DNA of 64,000 nt from CAWFPR01 sp963817635 (lineage in GTDB: Bacteria > Acidobacteriota > Vicinamibacteria > Vicinamibacterales > 2-12-FULL-66-21). This document shows, one piece after another, positions 1 to 9,872 of this stretch (position 1 is the first letter of the stretch; each line of letters opens with the position of its first letter). The translations under genes and the position numbers were made by a program. Below the pieces are notes generated by a model that was not told the DNA's origin, made no database searches, and worked only from the letters and a program-made list of their open reading frames with translations. The stretch covers positions 124,001 to 188,000 of the forward strand of contig CAWFPR010000026.1 of the NCBI GenBank assembly GCA_963817635.1, written 5' to 3'.

Positions 1-8
1 CCGCCCTG

Positions 9-296
9 ATGGGGGGAACCGCGTCCGCGGATTTCTACCGTGGAGAACTGGAGCGCCAGCGCGACTTCCATCGTGGACGCCGGTTCTGGACGCGGCTGCT
101 GCTCTTCGCTCCGGGGCCGGTGGTCTTCTTCGCCGGCTTTGCCAGGGCTCATCCTGAGGTCGCGGGCACCATCCGCCTGGAGGCTCTCGCTTTTCTGCTG
201 CTCGTCATTGCCGCCGTGCCTCTCAACCTCCGACTCGCGCGCGGCTATCAACGCCAACTCGATGAACTCGATCGTCTGCAGAAGGAACCCTCATGA
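9..296 (+). CDS. Small membrane protein, possibly the 3' part of a longer gene
   Basis: A protein of 95 residues if it starts at the first ATG. It has a charged N-terminus (FYRGELERQRDFHRG), two hydrophobic segments (about residues 29-45 and 57-75) and a basic, amphipathic C-terminus. The reading frame stays open to the window edge, and similar proteins I recall from Acidobacteria carry extra N-terminal sequence, so the true start may lie upstream. Its TGA overlaps the ATG of the serine hydrolase (ATGA at 293-296), which indicates translational coupling. Function unknown. Confidence 0.6.
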   Translation: MGGTASADFYRGELERQRDFHRGRRFWTRLLLFAPGPVVFFAGFARAHPEVAGTIRLEALAFLLLVIAAVPLNLRLARGYQRQLDELDRLQKEPS

Positions 297-1691
297 AATC
301 CACGCTTTTTGTCATCGCGCTCGGCACGCTGCTGCTCGGACGCATCTCCAGTTCACAGATAACACCGCGGCCAGTGCCAGCCGACGCGGAAATCCGCCGG
401 ATCCTGGCCGATCGGATCGACGCCTGGCACCAGGGCGTCGGGATCGTCGTCGGCGTCATCGAACCGCGCGGCCGCCGGGTGGTGGCGCACGGGAACATGG
501 ACACCGACTCGAGCCGTCCAGTGAACGGCGACGCCGTGTTCGAGATCGGGTCGGCGACGAAGGTTTTCACGTCGCTGCTCCTTGCCGACGCCGTCCAGCG
601 CGGCGAAGTGGCGCTCGACGGATCCGGCGGCGAAGTACCTCCCGCCGGAGGTCAGGGTGCCGCAGCATGGAGACCGGCAGATCACGCTCGAGGATCTCGC
701 GACGCACACGTCAGGGCTGCCGCGGCTGCCGTCGAACCTCGCGCCGAAGGATGCGGGCAATCCATACGCGGACTACACCGTTGCTCAGCTCTACGCGTTT
801 CTGTCGGCGTACGACCTGCCACGCGACGCCGGCTCGCGCTACGAGTACTCGAATCTCGGCGCGGGACTCCTGGGGCACGTGCTGGCACGCCGCGCCGGCG
901 TGGACTACGAGACTCTCGTCCGCACGCGGATTACCGGTCCGCTGGCGATGGCGAGCACGGCCGTCACGCTGACCGATCCCCTGCGGCAGCGGCTCGCAGC
1001 CGGGCACAACGATCGGCGCGAACGCGTGCCCAACTGGGACATTCCCACGCTGGCGGGCGCGGGAGCCATTCGCTCGACGGCCAACGACATGTTGATCCTG
1101 CTCGCCGCCGAACTCGGCTACGTGCCCTCGCCGCTGGCTCCCGCAATGAAGGCCATGCTCGCCGTGCGGCGGCCCACCGGTGTCGCGGGCCTCGAGATTG
1201 CCCTGGGCTGGCACGTGCTGTCCACGCCGGCCGGCCGCGAGATCGTCTGGCACAACGGCGGCACCGGCGGCTACCGGTCCTTCATCGCGTTCGATCCGAA
1301 GGCACGCACGGGCGTCGTCGTGCTGTCGAACATGTTCACCAGCGCCGGCGTGGACGACATCGGGCGTCACCTGCTCGACGAGTCATTGCCGCTGATTCAG
1401 CCGCCGGTCGAGCGGAAGGAAGTGACCCTCACGCCGGAGCTGCTCGATCGGTATGTCGGCCGGTACGAGCTGGCGCCGGCCTTCATCCTGACGGTGACGC
1501 GCGAAGGCAATCGTCTGTTCGTCCAGGCGACGGGCCAACCGAAGTTCGAGCTGTTCGCCACGAGCGAGCGCGAGTTCTTCCTGAAGGCGGTCGAGGCGCA
1601 GGTGACCTTCGAGGCCGAAGGGCAGGAACGCGCGACGCGGTTGATCCTGCACCAGAACGGCGCCCACCAGCCGGCGCGGCGGATTGAGTGA
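293..1691 (+). CDS. Secreted serine hydrolase, beta-lactamase/class C PBP fold (one frameshift)
   Basis: About 465 residues once one extra base near 620 (GACGGATCC, expected GACGATCC) is removed; otherwise the gene reads as two pieces, 293-619 and 621-1691. It has an N-terminal signal peptide. The family signatures are present in order: S87-A-T-K90 (nucleophile and base), Y185-S-N and H320-N-G-G, the usual replacement for KTG in esterase or D-peptidase-like members. The C-terminal 100 residues form the lipocalin-like tail seen in many such hydrolases. Likely a periplasmic D-aminopeptidase or esterase; the substrate cannot be told. It is coupled to the upstream membrane protein by ATGA. The break is more likely sequence error than inactivation, because both halves are fully conserved. 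Confidence 0.82.
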
Positions 1692-1783
1692 ATCCGTAAC
1701 CGGTTGACGGGGTGAATGCCCGCGCCGGCACAACAGTCTGGTGCCGGCCGCGGGCCCCCGTCTGTCCCCAACGGCCATAATGG

Positions 1784-1794
1784 CGACAATGTCG
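1784..1794. promoter_or_regulatory. Palindrome CGACAATGTCG, candidate PadR operator
   Basis: A perfect 11-bp palindrome (5-bp arms around A1789) 15 bp ahead of the padR start. PadR repressors usually bind a dyad in their own promoter. A different palindrome sits at the same place before the second padR of the window, which supports an autoregulatory role. Inference only. Confidence 0.35.
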
Positions 1795-1808
1795 TCTAAT
1801 GAAGTAAC

Positions 1809-2153
1809 ATGCCGGCGGAGGGCGACGTGGGACAGGTCAGCATTCTCGGCGAGCTCGAACAGATGGTCCTCATGGCCGTCCTGCGCCTGGACGACGCCTA
1901 CCCCGTGAGCGTGCGTGACGAAATCAAGGGCGTGGCCGGTGTGGAGCTGTCGCGCGGCACGGTGTACGTCACGCTGCACCGCCTCGAGGAAAAAGGCCTG
2001 GTGACATCGGCGTTCGGCGACGCCACGCCGGCCCGCGGGGGCAAGCCCAAGCGCTGCTTCACCGTCACGCGCACCGGCAAGCAGGCCCTGCGCGATTCCC
2101 AGTCGGTGCTGCGCGCGCTCGGCGACGGCATCGAAGCGAGGCTCCGGCGGTGA
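1809..2153 (+). CDS. PadR family transcriptional regulator
   Basis: A 114-residue winged-helix protein. The recognition helix and wing are visible (SRGTVYVTLHRLEEKGLV, then a basic GGKPKR turn followed by FTVTRTGKQAL). It is a short PadR of the type placed directly before ATPase-less FtsX/MacB permeases in Acidobacteria. It overlaps the permease by 4 bp (GTGA at 2150-2153), so the two are co-translated. It probably represses its own operon, with the palindrome at 1784 as the likely site. The signal it senses is unknown. Confidence 0.9.
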   Translation: MPAEGDVGQVSILGELEQMVLMAVLRLDDAYPVSVRDEIKGVAGVELSRGTVYVTLHRLEEKGLVTSAFGDATPARGGKPKRCFTVTRTGKQALRDSQSVLRALGDGIEARLRR

Positions 2154-4756
2154 GCACGCGCCGGGTGGACGCCTGGCTGCTCGGGTGGCTGCGGGCAGTG
2201 GCGCCGCGCGAGTGGGCGGACTCTGTCGAGGGCGACCTCCTCGAGGACGCCTGCGGCCGATGGCACGTGATCCGCGTGGCCGCGCGATTTTCGGCCGAGC
2301 GCGCGCGATCGAGCGGCCGGCGCTTCTTCCGGTCGGAGGGCGATGGCCTCGCGCGCCGCCTGCGGGCCGACGCGCGTATGGCGGCGCGCACCTGGCTGCG
2401 TACGCCTGCGGCGGCGATCGCGGTGGTCCTGACGCTGGCCGTCGGCATCGGCGCCAACGCCGCGGTGTTCAGCGTGGTCAACGGGGTGCTGCTGAAACCG
2501 CTGCCGTATCCATCGCCGGACTCGCTCGTCACGGTCACCCGGCTCCAGCCGGGCGAGAATGGTGCGGCCGTCTCGTCGGCGCAGTTTGGCGCGTGGAGTG
2601 AACGGCGCGACGTCCTGATTTCCGCGGCAGCCTACCAGGCCGGACTGTTCACAGTGAGCCGTGACGGTGAGCCGGCGTCGGCGGAACCCGTGCACGGAGT
2701 TCGCACATCGGCGAGCCTCTTCGACGTGCTCGGTGTAGAGGCCGTCAAAGGCCGCGTACTCGCGCGAGGCGACGAAGACGCCGCCCTGCCGCCCGTGGCC
2801 ATCGTCAGCTGGCGCTACTGGCGGAGCCGGCTGGGCGGCGACACGTCGGCCATCGGACGACGGCTCATCGTCGACGGCCGCGCGCACGAGGTGATCGGCG
2901 TCATGCCGGCGGGATTCGACTTTCCCTCCGACACCGACCTGTGGATCGCCATCGATCCGCTGGGGTCGCAGCTGCGCGGGCTGCGCGTGCAGTTCGCGTT
3001 TCTGACGGTGATTGGCCGCCTCCACGACGGCCTGTCCCCAGAGGGCGGGTCGGCTGCGCTCGGAACGTCGATGATCGATGAGACCGGCGGCGGCCGCGCC
3101 AGCCGCGCCGTTGTGTCGCGCTATCTCGATGCCGTCGTGCGGCCGGTGCGGCCGCTCGTCCTGATCGCGGCGTGCGCGGTCGGGTTCGTGTTACTCATCG
3201 CCTGCGCCAACGTGGCAAGCCTGCTCGTCGTGCGCGAAGCCGGCCGCCGCCGCGAGCTGGCGATCCGTCGTGCGCTCGGCGCCAGTTCTCTCACGCTGAT
3301 TCGTGAGGCGTCGGTCGAGGCCGGCCTGCTCGGGTTCTGCGGCGCGGCCGCGGGCATCGGCCTCGCCTGGGCCGGCATCGCCGCCTTCCGGCATGTCGTC
3401 CCTCCGGGTTTCCCACGGATCGAGCAGGTCGCTCTAGATCTGCGCGTGGTGCTCTTCGTCTCCGGCGTCTCGGCGGCCGCCACGGCGCTCTTCGGAGTCG
3501 GTCCGACGGCTGCGCGTCTGCGAGCGCAGCCGGCCGACGTGCTGCGGGATCCCGCGCGCGGCGCCCTGTCGGTCGCCGGCCGCCGGCACCATGCCCGCGG
3601 CTGGATGGTGGCGGTGCAGATGGCGCTGTCGGTGGTCCTGTTGACCTCGACGAGCCTGCTGCTGACCAGCTTCGTTCGCCTCACCTGGGTCGATCGCGGC
3701 TTCGAGATGGATCACGTGCAGGCAGCCATCCTGCGTCCGGCCCTCGAACGGCCCGCCGCCGCGTCCGCCATCGCCCTCCGGGAGGCAGCCGCCCGCGTGC
3801 GCGGTCTGTCCGGCGTGCAGTCCGTGGCGCTGGCCGACGGCGTGCCGATCGACGACAGCGCGCTCGAGAGCGAGTTCCTGGTGGATGGCGGCTCGCCGGA
3901 GCGGCGGCCACGGGCGCGTGTGGTCAGCGTCGGCCCATCGTTCTTCGAGACGCTGCGCATCCGCATCGTCGCGGGCCGCGCGCTCACCAACGCGGAAGTC
4001 GAGCACGAATCCCCGGTGGCGGTCGTGAGTGAGGCCGCTGCGCGCCGCTACTTCGGCGAGCGCACGCTCGGCCGGTTCCTGGCAATCGGCGGACGGCCGT
4101 TCGAGGTTGTCGGCGTGTCGTCGGACGTCCGCACGGGGCTGGCGGCGGTGGACCAGCCGCCCACCATCTACCGGCCGATTGCATCGGGCGTGTATGCGCT
4201 GGGCGGCGCCAACTTCATCACGCAGACAACGCTGCTCGTCAAAACCGCCGGCGCGGGCCCGGGAGCGGCCGCCATCCGGGCCGCGATCGCCGTGCCTGGC
4301 GGCGGAGTGGACCTCATCGACGTGACCACGCTCGAAGACAGGCTCTGGCGCCAGACCGCGGGACCGCGATTCTACTCGCTGCTCTTCATCGTTTTCGCGG
4401 CGGCCGGCGCGCTGTTGGCCGCGGTGGGCATCTACGGCCTGACGGCGCATCTCGTCGCGGCGGGCACGCGCGAGATCGCCATCCGGCTTGCGCTCGGCGC
4501 CGAGCGGCGCACTGTCGTCATGCTGGTGCTGCGCCAGGGCCTTTCCGCGGCGGTCGCCGGCGGCGCCATGGGGCTCGCGGCGTCACTGCTGATCAACCCG
4601 CTGATCGCCGACTTGCTCGTTGGTATCTCGACACAGGATCCGCGCGCGTACGCCGGTGCCGTCGCGGCGGCAGCCATCACGATCGCGGCCGCGTGCGTGG
4701 TGCCTGCCCGTCGCGCATCGCACATCGTGCCGATGCGCGCACTCAAGGACGACTGA
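2150..4756 (+). CDS. ADOP-type ABC permease (MacB/FtsX-like, no ATPase partner)
   Basis: 868 residues from a GTG start inside the padR stop. An N-terminal ~70-residue domain specific to this acidobacterial family precedes the first membrane helix (AVVLTLAVGIGANAAVFSV). Then come a MacB-like periplasmic domain, three helices around residues 325-460 with the FtsX signature (RRRELAIRRALGAS), a second periplasmic domain, and a final three-helix FtsX block (REIAIRLALGAE). This is the duplicated layout of 'acidobacterial duplicated orphan permeases'. No ABC ATPase lies nearby. By analogy with MacB it may move or sense envelope substrates mechanically. The reading frame is intact. Confidence 0.9.
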   Translation: MSTRRVDAWLLGWLRAVAPREWADSVEGDLLEDACGRWHVIRVAARFSAERARSSGRRFFRSEGDGLARRLRADARMAARTWLRTPAAAIAVVLTLAVGIGANAAVFSVVNGVLLKPLPYPSPDSLVTVTRLQPGENGAAVSSAQFGAWSERRDVLISAAAYQAGLFTVSRDGEPASAEPVHGVRTSASLFDVLGVEAVKGRVLARGDEDAALPPVAIVSWRYWRSRLGGDTSAIGRRLIVDGRAHEVIGVMPAGFDFPSDTDLWIAIDPLGSQLRGLRVQFAFLTVIGRLHDGLSPEGGSAALGTSMIDETGGGRASRAVVSRYLDAVVRPVRPLVLIAACAVGFVLLIACANVASLLVVREAGRRRELAIRRALGASSLTLIREASVEAGLLGFCGAAAGIGLAWAGIAAFRHVVPPGFPRIEQVALDLRVVLFVSGVSAAATALFGVGPTAARLRAQPADVLRDPARGALSVAGRRHHARGWMVAVQMALSVVLLTSTSLLLTSFVRLTWVDRGFEMDHVQAAILRPALERPAAASAIALREAAARVRGLSGVQSVALADGVPIDDSALESEFLVDGGSPERRPRARVVSVGPSFFETLRIRIVAGRALTNAEVEHESPVAVVSEAAARRYFGERTLGRFLAIGGRPFEVVGVSSDVRTGLAAVDQPPTIYRPIASGVYALGGANFITQTTLLVKTAGAGPGAAAIRAAIAVPGGGVDLIDVTTLEDRLWRQTAGPRFYSLLFIVFAAAGALLAAVGIYGLTAHLVAAGTREIAIRLALGAERRTVVMLVLRQGLSAAVAGGAMGLAASLLINPLIADLLVGISTQDPRAYAGAVAAAAITIAAACVVPARRASHIVPMRALKDD

Positions 4757-4780
4757 TTCACGATTCTCGAGGAGGCCGAC

Positions 4781-5376
4781 ATGAACCGCACGACGTTGAC
4801 CCGTTCGCTCACCACCCGGGGTGCTCTTCTGACCCTGGCCTTCGCGCTCGCGGCTGCGCCTGGACTCCGCGCGCAGGCGCCGCCCTCAGCCGGCGCCGCG
4901 CCGGCCGGGCAGAAGGCCGGTCCGCCGACGGAAACGGGATTCGTCGTGCTGGCCCGTGACTCGAGCCTGCTGATTTCGAGCGTCCCGATGGGCCAGGCGT
5001 TTGCCGTGCCGGGCGGTGGCACGTTCGTGTCGGGGGCCCCGAAGGGCGACGCCGGCAAGAAGCCCGACGGCGGTCGAGCGGGCGAACCGGGAGGCACATG
5101 GGTTGCCGCGGGAGGCGATGCCGGGCGCGGGACGGGAACGGCGGCTTGCGGGCGGAAGCGCGACAGCCGCTCCCGCTCAGGGCCGCATGATGATGGTGAC
5201 GGCCGCCCCTGGGCTCCGAGAGCGAACCGAAGCTCACACGATTCATCACGAACACAGCCACTAAGGGGCTTGCTCTGCTCAAGGAGGGCGAGCGGGTCAT
5301 CGTGCAGTTCACAGTGGTGGACGGCGAACGGGTCGCGACTTCGATCGCGCTGCCCGAGAAGGACAAAAAGGACTAG
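4781..5376 (+). CDS. Secreted hypothetical protein (two frameshifts)
   Basis: Begins MNRTTLTRSLTTRGALL with a clear signal peptide ending near LRAQA, and a strong GAGGAGG ribosome site just upstream. The coding frame moves twice: from the start frame to the next somewhere in 5125-5160, and again near 5206-5211. Removing one base at each place gives a continuous protein of about 197 residues ending in ALPEKDKKD at a TAG (5374-5376). The stretch GLALLKEGERVIVQFTVVDG looks like a small beta-rich domain. Family not recognised. The end overlaps the convergent hydrolase gene by a few bases. Both breaks fit the +1 insertion pattern of the window. Confidence 0.5.
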
Positions 5377-6224
5377 CGCACGTCCAGGTGCAGGTGCGTG
5401 GCCAGGAAGGCGTCGGACACGGAGTTGGCCAGCGCAACATCGGCGCCGCTGAATCCGTGGCCCGCACCGGGCACGATCACGAGTTCCGGAGGGCGCCCGA
5501 CCGCCTTCAGCTCCTCGGCCATGAGCAGGCTGTGCTCGAGCGGCACGTTCGCGTCGGCGTCGCCGTGCAGCAGCAGCACGGGTGGCGTGATCAATGAGGC
5601 CTGGTACCGGGGGGAACGCGGTATCAGGCCCACTCCGGGTTCGCAAAGCGTCGAAATGTAGACCTTCGTATCCTCCCGGTCCGTGTTGGCCTGCCACCAC
5701 ACGAGGTCCGTGACCGGATAGTAGGCCACGATGGCCTGAACGCCGGCGCCGCGTGCCGCCGACAGCAGTGCCATCTGTCCGCCCTTGGAGTAGCCCGTGA
5801 CGCCAATGTGGCCCGAGTCCACGTTCGGCTCTCGCTTGAGCCACTCCACCACCCGCACGACATCATCAGCCTGGTGCCAGCCACAGTCGTCGGTGCCGCC
5901 GCTCGGGGGCCACCCGCGCATCGACATCGCCAGCGAGATGTAGCCCAGCTCGCTGAACCGCCGTGCGATCGGCTCGACGGTGGCGGCACCCGACGTGGAA
6001 TACGGCAGGTGACCGTGAATCACGATGATGGCGGGACGCACCTGGCCCTGGGGAATTTCCGGCCGGAACAGCGTGCCGCCGATGCTGACACCGCCAAACC
6101 CCGACGCCGTGAACGCGAACCTGCCTGCGCCCGCCGGAACCGACTGCCTGGACGGCGCCGTGGGCGACGAGCAGGCAACCGCCGTGAGCAGCGCTGTCAC
6201 GAACGCCGTCGTCAGGGTGCGCAT
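5373..6224 (-). CDS. Alpha/beta hydrolase lipoprotein (dienelactone-hydrolase/S9-like)
   Basis: 283 residues. The N-terminus has a lipoprotein signal with Cys18 (TAVACSS). The alpha/beta-hydrolase core shows the oxyanion region VIHGHLPYS, the nucleophile elbow G-Y-S146-K-G-G, an acid in HGDADANVP (residues 220-228) and the catalytic His256 in GAGHGF. The overall pattern is that of secreted esterases or peptidases acting on small acyl or peptide substrates. It follows the outer-membrane barrel gene in a TGATG overlap, so the two are one transcription unit. The natural substrate is not evident. Confidence 0.83.
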   Translation of the reverse strand: MRTLTTAFVTALLTAVACSSPTAPSRQSVPAGAGRFAFTASGFGGVSIGGTLFRPEIPQGQVRPAIIVIHGHLPYSTSGAATVEPIARRFSELGYISLAMSMRGWPPSGGTDDCGWHQADDVVRVVEWLKREPNVDSGHIGVTGYSKGGQMALLSAARGAGVQAIVAYYPVTDLVWWQANTDREDTKVYISTLCEPGVGLIPRSPRYQASLITPPVLLLHGDADANVPLEHSLLMAEELKAVGRPPELVIVPGAGHGFSGADVALANSVSDAFLATHLHLDVR

Positions 6225-6826
6225 CAGAAGCGGTACCCGAATGACGCCATCAGCGTCCGGGATTTGAAAGTCGTTTCGCTCGACACGCTGAGGTCCTTGA
6301 AACCGAGCGCGTATCGGACGTCCACGACGAGGGCCCCGCGCGGCGCGGCGATCTCCATTCCGAGCCCGAACACGGCACCCATGTCCGTATCCGTGAGCTG
6401 AGGCTTGATGTCGGTCTCGACCCCATCGACCGTCTGCGTGGATTTCGAGATGACGCTCAGGAACGGACCCGCCAGCAGCATCGGGTGCACGCGACCATCC
6501 TGCCTCAACCGGGCGACGAACAACACGGGAACGTCCACGGTACGGGACGCGACGTCGATCTGGCCGATAGCCGACGCGGCCGAGAAGTTCCTGGTGGTGA
6601 CGAACACCTCAGGCTGCACCCGGACCATCTTGCCACCGACGCTGACAAAACCACCGGCGAGCACGCCCGTCCCGCGTTGCGGGTCGAAGCCGCCGAGGCC
6701 CGTGACCGACAGCGTCGCGGACGTCACCCCCACTTTGACTCCGACGGACACCTCCTGGGCCCGCAGGGGTTGCGCCCCCGCCAACAGACCGGCCGCGCAC
6801 ACGAATGCACACACGAGTATTCTCAT
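6224..6826 (-). CDS. Outer-membrane beta-barrel protein (PorT/OmpW-like size class)
   Basis: 200 residues with a cleavable signal peptide ending LRAQ. The mature part alternates hydrophobic and polar residues typical of an eight-stranded barrel and ends in an aromatic residue (ASFGYRF), the C-terminal signature recognised by the outer-membrane assembly machinery. It is followed in a 1-bp overlap by the hydrolase lipoprotein. Its specific role is unknown. Confidence 0.75.
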   Translation of the reverse strand: MRILVCAFVCAAGLLAGAQPLRAQEVSVGVKVGVTSATLSVTGLGGFDPQRGTGVLAGGFVSVGGKMVRVQPEVFVTTRNFSAASAIGQIDVASRTVDVPVLFVARLRQDGRVHPMLLAGPFLSVISKSTQTVDGVETDIKPQLTDTDMGAVFGLGMEIAAPRGALVVDVRYALGFKDLSVSSETTFKSRTLMASFGYRF

Positions 6827-6875
6827 GGCTCCTCACACGTTGTCTGAATGTCTGGCGTCTGGCGATGGACGGCGA

Positions 6876-8469
6876 TCAGCGCGGTCTGCGGAAGATCCAC
6901 CCCGTTCCGATCGAGAACTGGAGGCCGTTGTAGTTGCTCTGCCACGTCGGTCCGCCAAAGACCGGGACGATGTGGTACGCGCCTTTGAACGTCAGCGCGA
7001 AAGACGGGGACAGGTGCAGGTCGACTCCTGAGCCAACCTGGAGGCCGAATGCCACGACGCGGCGGAGCTGGCCGCCCTCAGACCGGCTGACGATCGACGG
7101 ACCGGTCGTCACGAACGGCTTGAGGCGCCGCTGGCTCGACCTGCCGAGCAGGTTCCATTGCACGGACATCGGGACGGCAATCCCACCGATGATGTCCTTG
7201 TCCCGTTCGGCGCCGTACGCCTCGAACCCGGCCGAGATCGCCAGGCGTTCGGTGAGGTACCGCGTGACCTGCGCCCCGCTGAACACGTCGAACCGCCGTC
7301 CCGCGAGATTGACGAATCCCCGGTTGCCCCAGAGACCGTTCACCGCGGAAATCCGGGTCCGGCCAGCCACCGCGTACGGAGCCGGCTCGTTCCCGCGGCG
7401 GCGGGCCGGTTCGGCCGACGCCGTCACGAACTGCGGCATGTCGAGCTGAACCCGCGCGCCCTTCACCGCGCGCGCCCTGGCGGCAAACGCCGCGCGACCC
7501 TGTTCGAGCCACACGTCGTACGCCCCGGCTTCCACGCCGATTTCGACCGCGCGTCCCGATGGCTTGTGGAGTTCCGCAACGAGCTGCCGGGCTGCGTTCC
7601 GGACGTAGACCCGGCCTTCAATTTGCTCGCCGAGGACCAGCGTCGCGGTCGTCTGCCGCAAGTCGGTCATCACGACATCGCCGGTTCCCGACAGGTTGAT
7701 GTCGTAGGAGGGATGCTGGGCTCCCCCTGTGGTGCCAACGGTGCGGCCGAGCGTCTCGGCAAAGGCGAACTGGTAGGCCTCGTTCAGGGTCACCCGGCCG
7801 TCGCCCGAGGAATCGGCCGCGCCGCGGAAAGCCGACACGAGGTAGTGCGTGAAGTACGAGCGCGCCGATTCGGTCGGACTCCTGAGCGGCCTCGGTTTCC
7901 GCGCTCGACGTCAGAAACGCATGACCCCGCATCGCGGACGACGCATCGACCCGGAAGGGCGGCCGCGCGACACCGCCCTTGAGGCGCGTGAACGCGCCGG
8001 ACGCACACGCGTCGAGCACCGCGATCCGGACATCGGCCGGCATCTCGTCCAGCCTGTCGCGCAGGCTCTGATACGACACGCGGTCTTCGCCGAGCAGCAG
8101 GCCCTTCTCGTCGGCATGGCCCGAGTAGTAGAGGACGATCTCGGTTCGCCCCGGCGCCGTGCCGGCCGCCCGCTTTGCAGCCGCGAGACGCGCGGCGATC
8201 GTGTCGAGCGCGTTGAACAGTTCGCGGAGCTTCGGCTGCCTGAGCACGATCTGGTTGTCGGTCGGAACGCCGCCCAGTTCCACCATGACGCTCGCGAAGC
8301 GCTCGGCGTCCGACACCGCGTATCTCAGCACTGCGCGATCGGCGCCGCCGAAGTTCGCGCCAATCACCAGCGTGTAGCGCTGGAGGGTGCCTTCCGGCGG
8401 CTCGGCCGACGCGGGTGCCGCCACGAGCGCCGCAAGCAGGGCTGAGAGGGCCAGCCGGGTGTGTGCCAT
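6876..8469 (-). CDS. Caspase-like (C14) protease with EF-hand loop and C-terminal beta-barrel (one frameshift)
   Basis: About 530 residues after removing one extra base near 7860; without that the gene appears as 8469-7618 and 7838-6876. A signal peptide is followed by a p20 caspase-like domain with the catalytic pair His118 (YYSGHADEKG) and Cys155 (LDACASGAF). Next is a calcium-binding-like loop (DSSGDGRVTLNEAYQFA) at about residues 215-231, then a linker. The last ~200 residues have the alternating pattern of an outer-membrane barrel and end in aromatic/basic residues (GTGWIFRRPR). It lies last in a unit with a sigma factor and a membrane regulator. Bacterial caspase homologues act in cell death, stress signalling or proteolysis; which applies here is not shown. 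Confidence 0.8.
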
Positions 8470-8484
8470 CGGAAACTCCCTTCC

Positions 8485-9290
8485 TCAGAAGACCTTGCGC
8501 AACAAGAAGGACGATTGGTGAAGGCCCGGCGGCAGGGCCAGCGCCGCGGGCGGGTCGGCACCGGCGCCGGCAGCGGCGCCACGCGCCGCGTCCAGCACGG
8601 CCCGCACGTCGAACGCCGTTTCGCCGGTGACCAGGAAGAACCGTTCCCACTTCGGCGCGTCGTCGAGCTCGTAGGACGTGTCGAGCGGCGTCGCCTCGCC
8701 CGGCCGCATCGGAGCGGCCGACTCGGCGTCAACCGGCAGATGGCGCGTCACCACACCCGCCCCGTCGATCGACACGATCACACCGAAACAGGGACCCGCT
8801 GCGCGGTAAGCAATCCGAATCAGGTCACCACGCCGGACCGGGGCGCCGTCGGACAGCAGCTCGACGCCGGCATCGTCCTTCCGGTACAGCATCAGCGACG
8901 AGGCCTCGCCTTTCACGCGGTCGGCGCCGTCCGAGCGAGCCACCGGGGATGTGACCACGGCGCCCCGGCGCAGAATCGGGCCCCACACCAAGACCGTGAC
9001 GACCACCGCGGATGCACTGGCCGCGGCCGCCCAGTGCCACGGCCTCACGCGCGGCCGTGCCGCACGAGGCGCCGGCCCGTTCGTGCGCTCGACGACGGCC
9101 CGCGTCAACGACCGAGGAGGTCACGTTCTCGCAACTCGTCGTCAGATTCGGACAGGGCCGCGAGCCTCCGCTGCAGGTCCGTGTCACGAGCGATAGCCGC
9201 GGTGACCCGTGAGGCCTCGGCGGCCGGCAACTCGTCGAGGCGGAATCGTTCGAGTGTCAGGTCGGAAAGCGCCCTGGTGTCGTCCGTCAT
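8485..9290 (-). CDS. Membrane-anchored regulator upstream of the caspase gene (anti-sigma-like N-terminus, DUF4384-like C-terminus)
   Basis: It starts at an ATG that overlaps the sigma-factor stop (TGATG). The first ~61 residues (LSDLTLERFRLDELP, then LQRRLAALSESDDELR) are typical of cytoplasmic anti-sigma-like heads. The frame then stops at 9105-9107, but another frame opens at once with TTG (9106-9108). It encodes a single transmembrane helix (about WAAAASASAVVVTVLVWGP) and a ~150-residue periplasmic domain (RRGDLIRIAYRA, GPCFGVIVSIDGAG). Read together as one 268-residue protein missing a single T, this matches the architecture of regulators that precede caspase-like genes. The alternative is two proteins coupled through TTGA. 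The start-to-stop overlaps show one operon with the sigma factor. Confidence 0.6.
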
Positions 9291-9791
9291 CACTGCATCC
9301 CCCTCAACGTCAGGCGCAGGCCCCGCAGCCGCTTCCGCACGCCGGAGACGGACATGCCCGTGATAGCGGCGACCTCTTCGAGCGTCAGTCCGTCCACGTA
9401 GTGCAGGACCGCCATCGTCCGGCTCGACTCCGGATGCCGCCCGAACAGTCGATCCAGTACGAGCCGGGCCTCGCTGTCGCCGCCGGGCGCCCCGGCGTTC
9501 GCGATCTGGAGCAGCTGGTCGTCTTCTCCGGGCGAGCGAGTCGGCCCGGTGCCCTTCCGGCCGCCGCCCCCGGTCACGAATGCGATTCAGGCAGACGTTG
9601 GTGGCCATGCGGAACAGGAGGCTCGACAGATACTGCGCGTCGAGGTGTTCCCTGCGCTCGAACACGCGCACGAAGACATCCTGGCTGGCATCGAGGGCCT
9701 CCGCCTCGTCGCGCAACAACCGCCGGCACCGGCGAATCACCATCGGTCCGTACCGCCGGCACAGTTGGCCGACGTCCAAGGCCTCGGTCAT
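9290..9791 (-). CDS. ECF-type RNA polymerase sigma factor (one frameshift)
   Basis: About 166 residues when a run of five G (about 9569-9573) is read as four; otherwise it breaks after LNRIRDRG. Sigma region 2 is seen as RRYGPMVIRRCRRLLRD through ALDASQDVFVRVF and LLFRMATNVCLNRIR. Region 4 is seen as LHYVDGLTLEEVAAITGMS followed by the recognition helix SGVRKRLRGLR. I chose ATG 9791 rather than the upstream in-frame start because it begins at the usual distance from region 2. The membrane regulator follows in a 1-bp overlap and the caspase-like gene comes next, so this sigma factor probably controls the operon and is held by the regulator. Confidence 0.8.
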
Positions 9792-9872
9792 GCTTGGTGA
9801 TTGAACACCAGACCGGGTCGAAAGTGTCACCGGCCGCGGAGTTCGGGCGCGATTTTCAACGGGGCGTTCCGG

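Noticed and set aside
2150..4756. MacB macrolide exporter
   Set aside because: The nucleotide-binding domain is absent and the layout with an N-terminal extra domain is that of orphan acidobacterial permeases.
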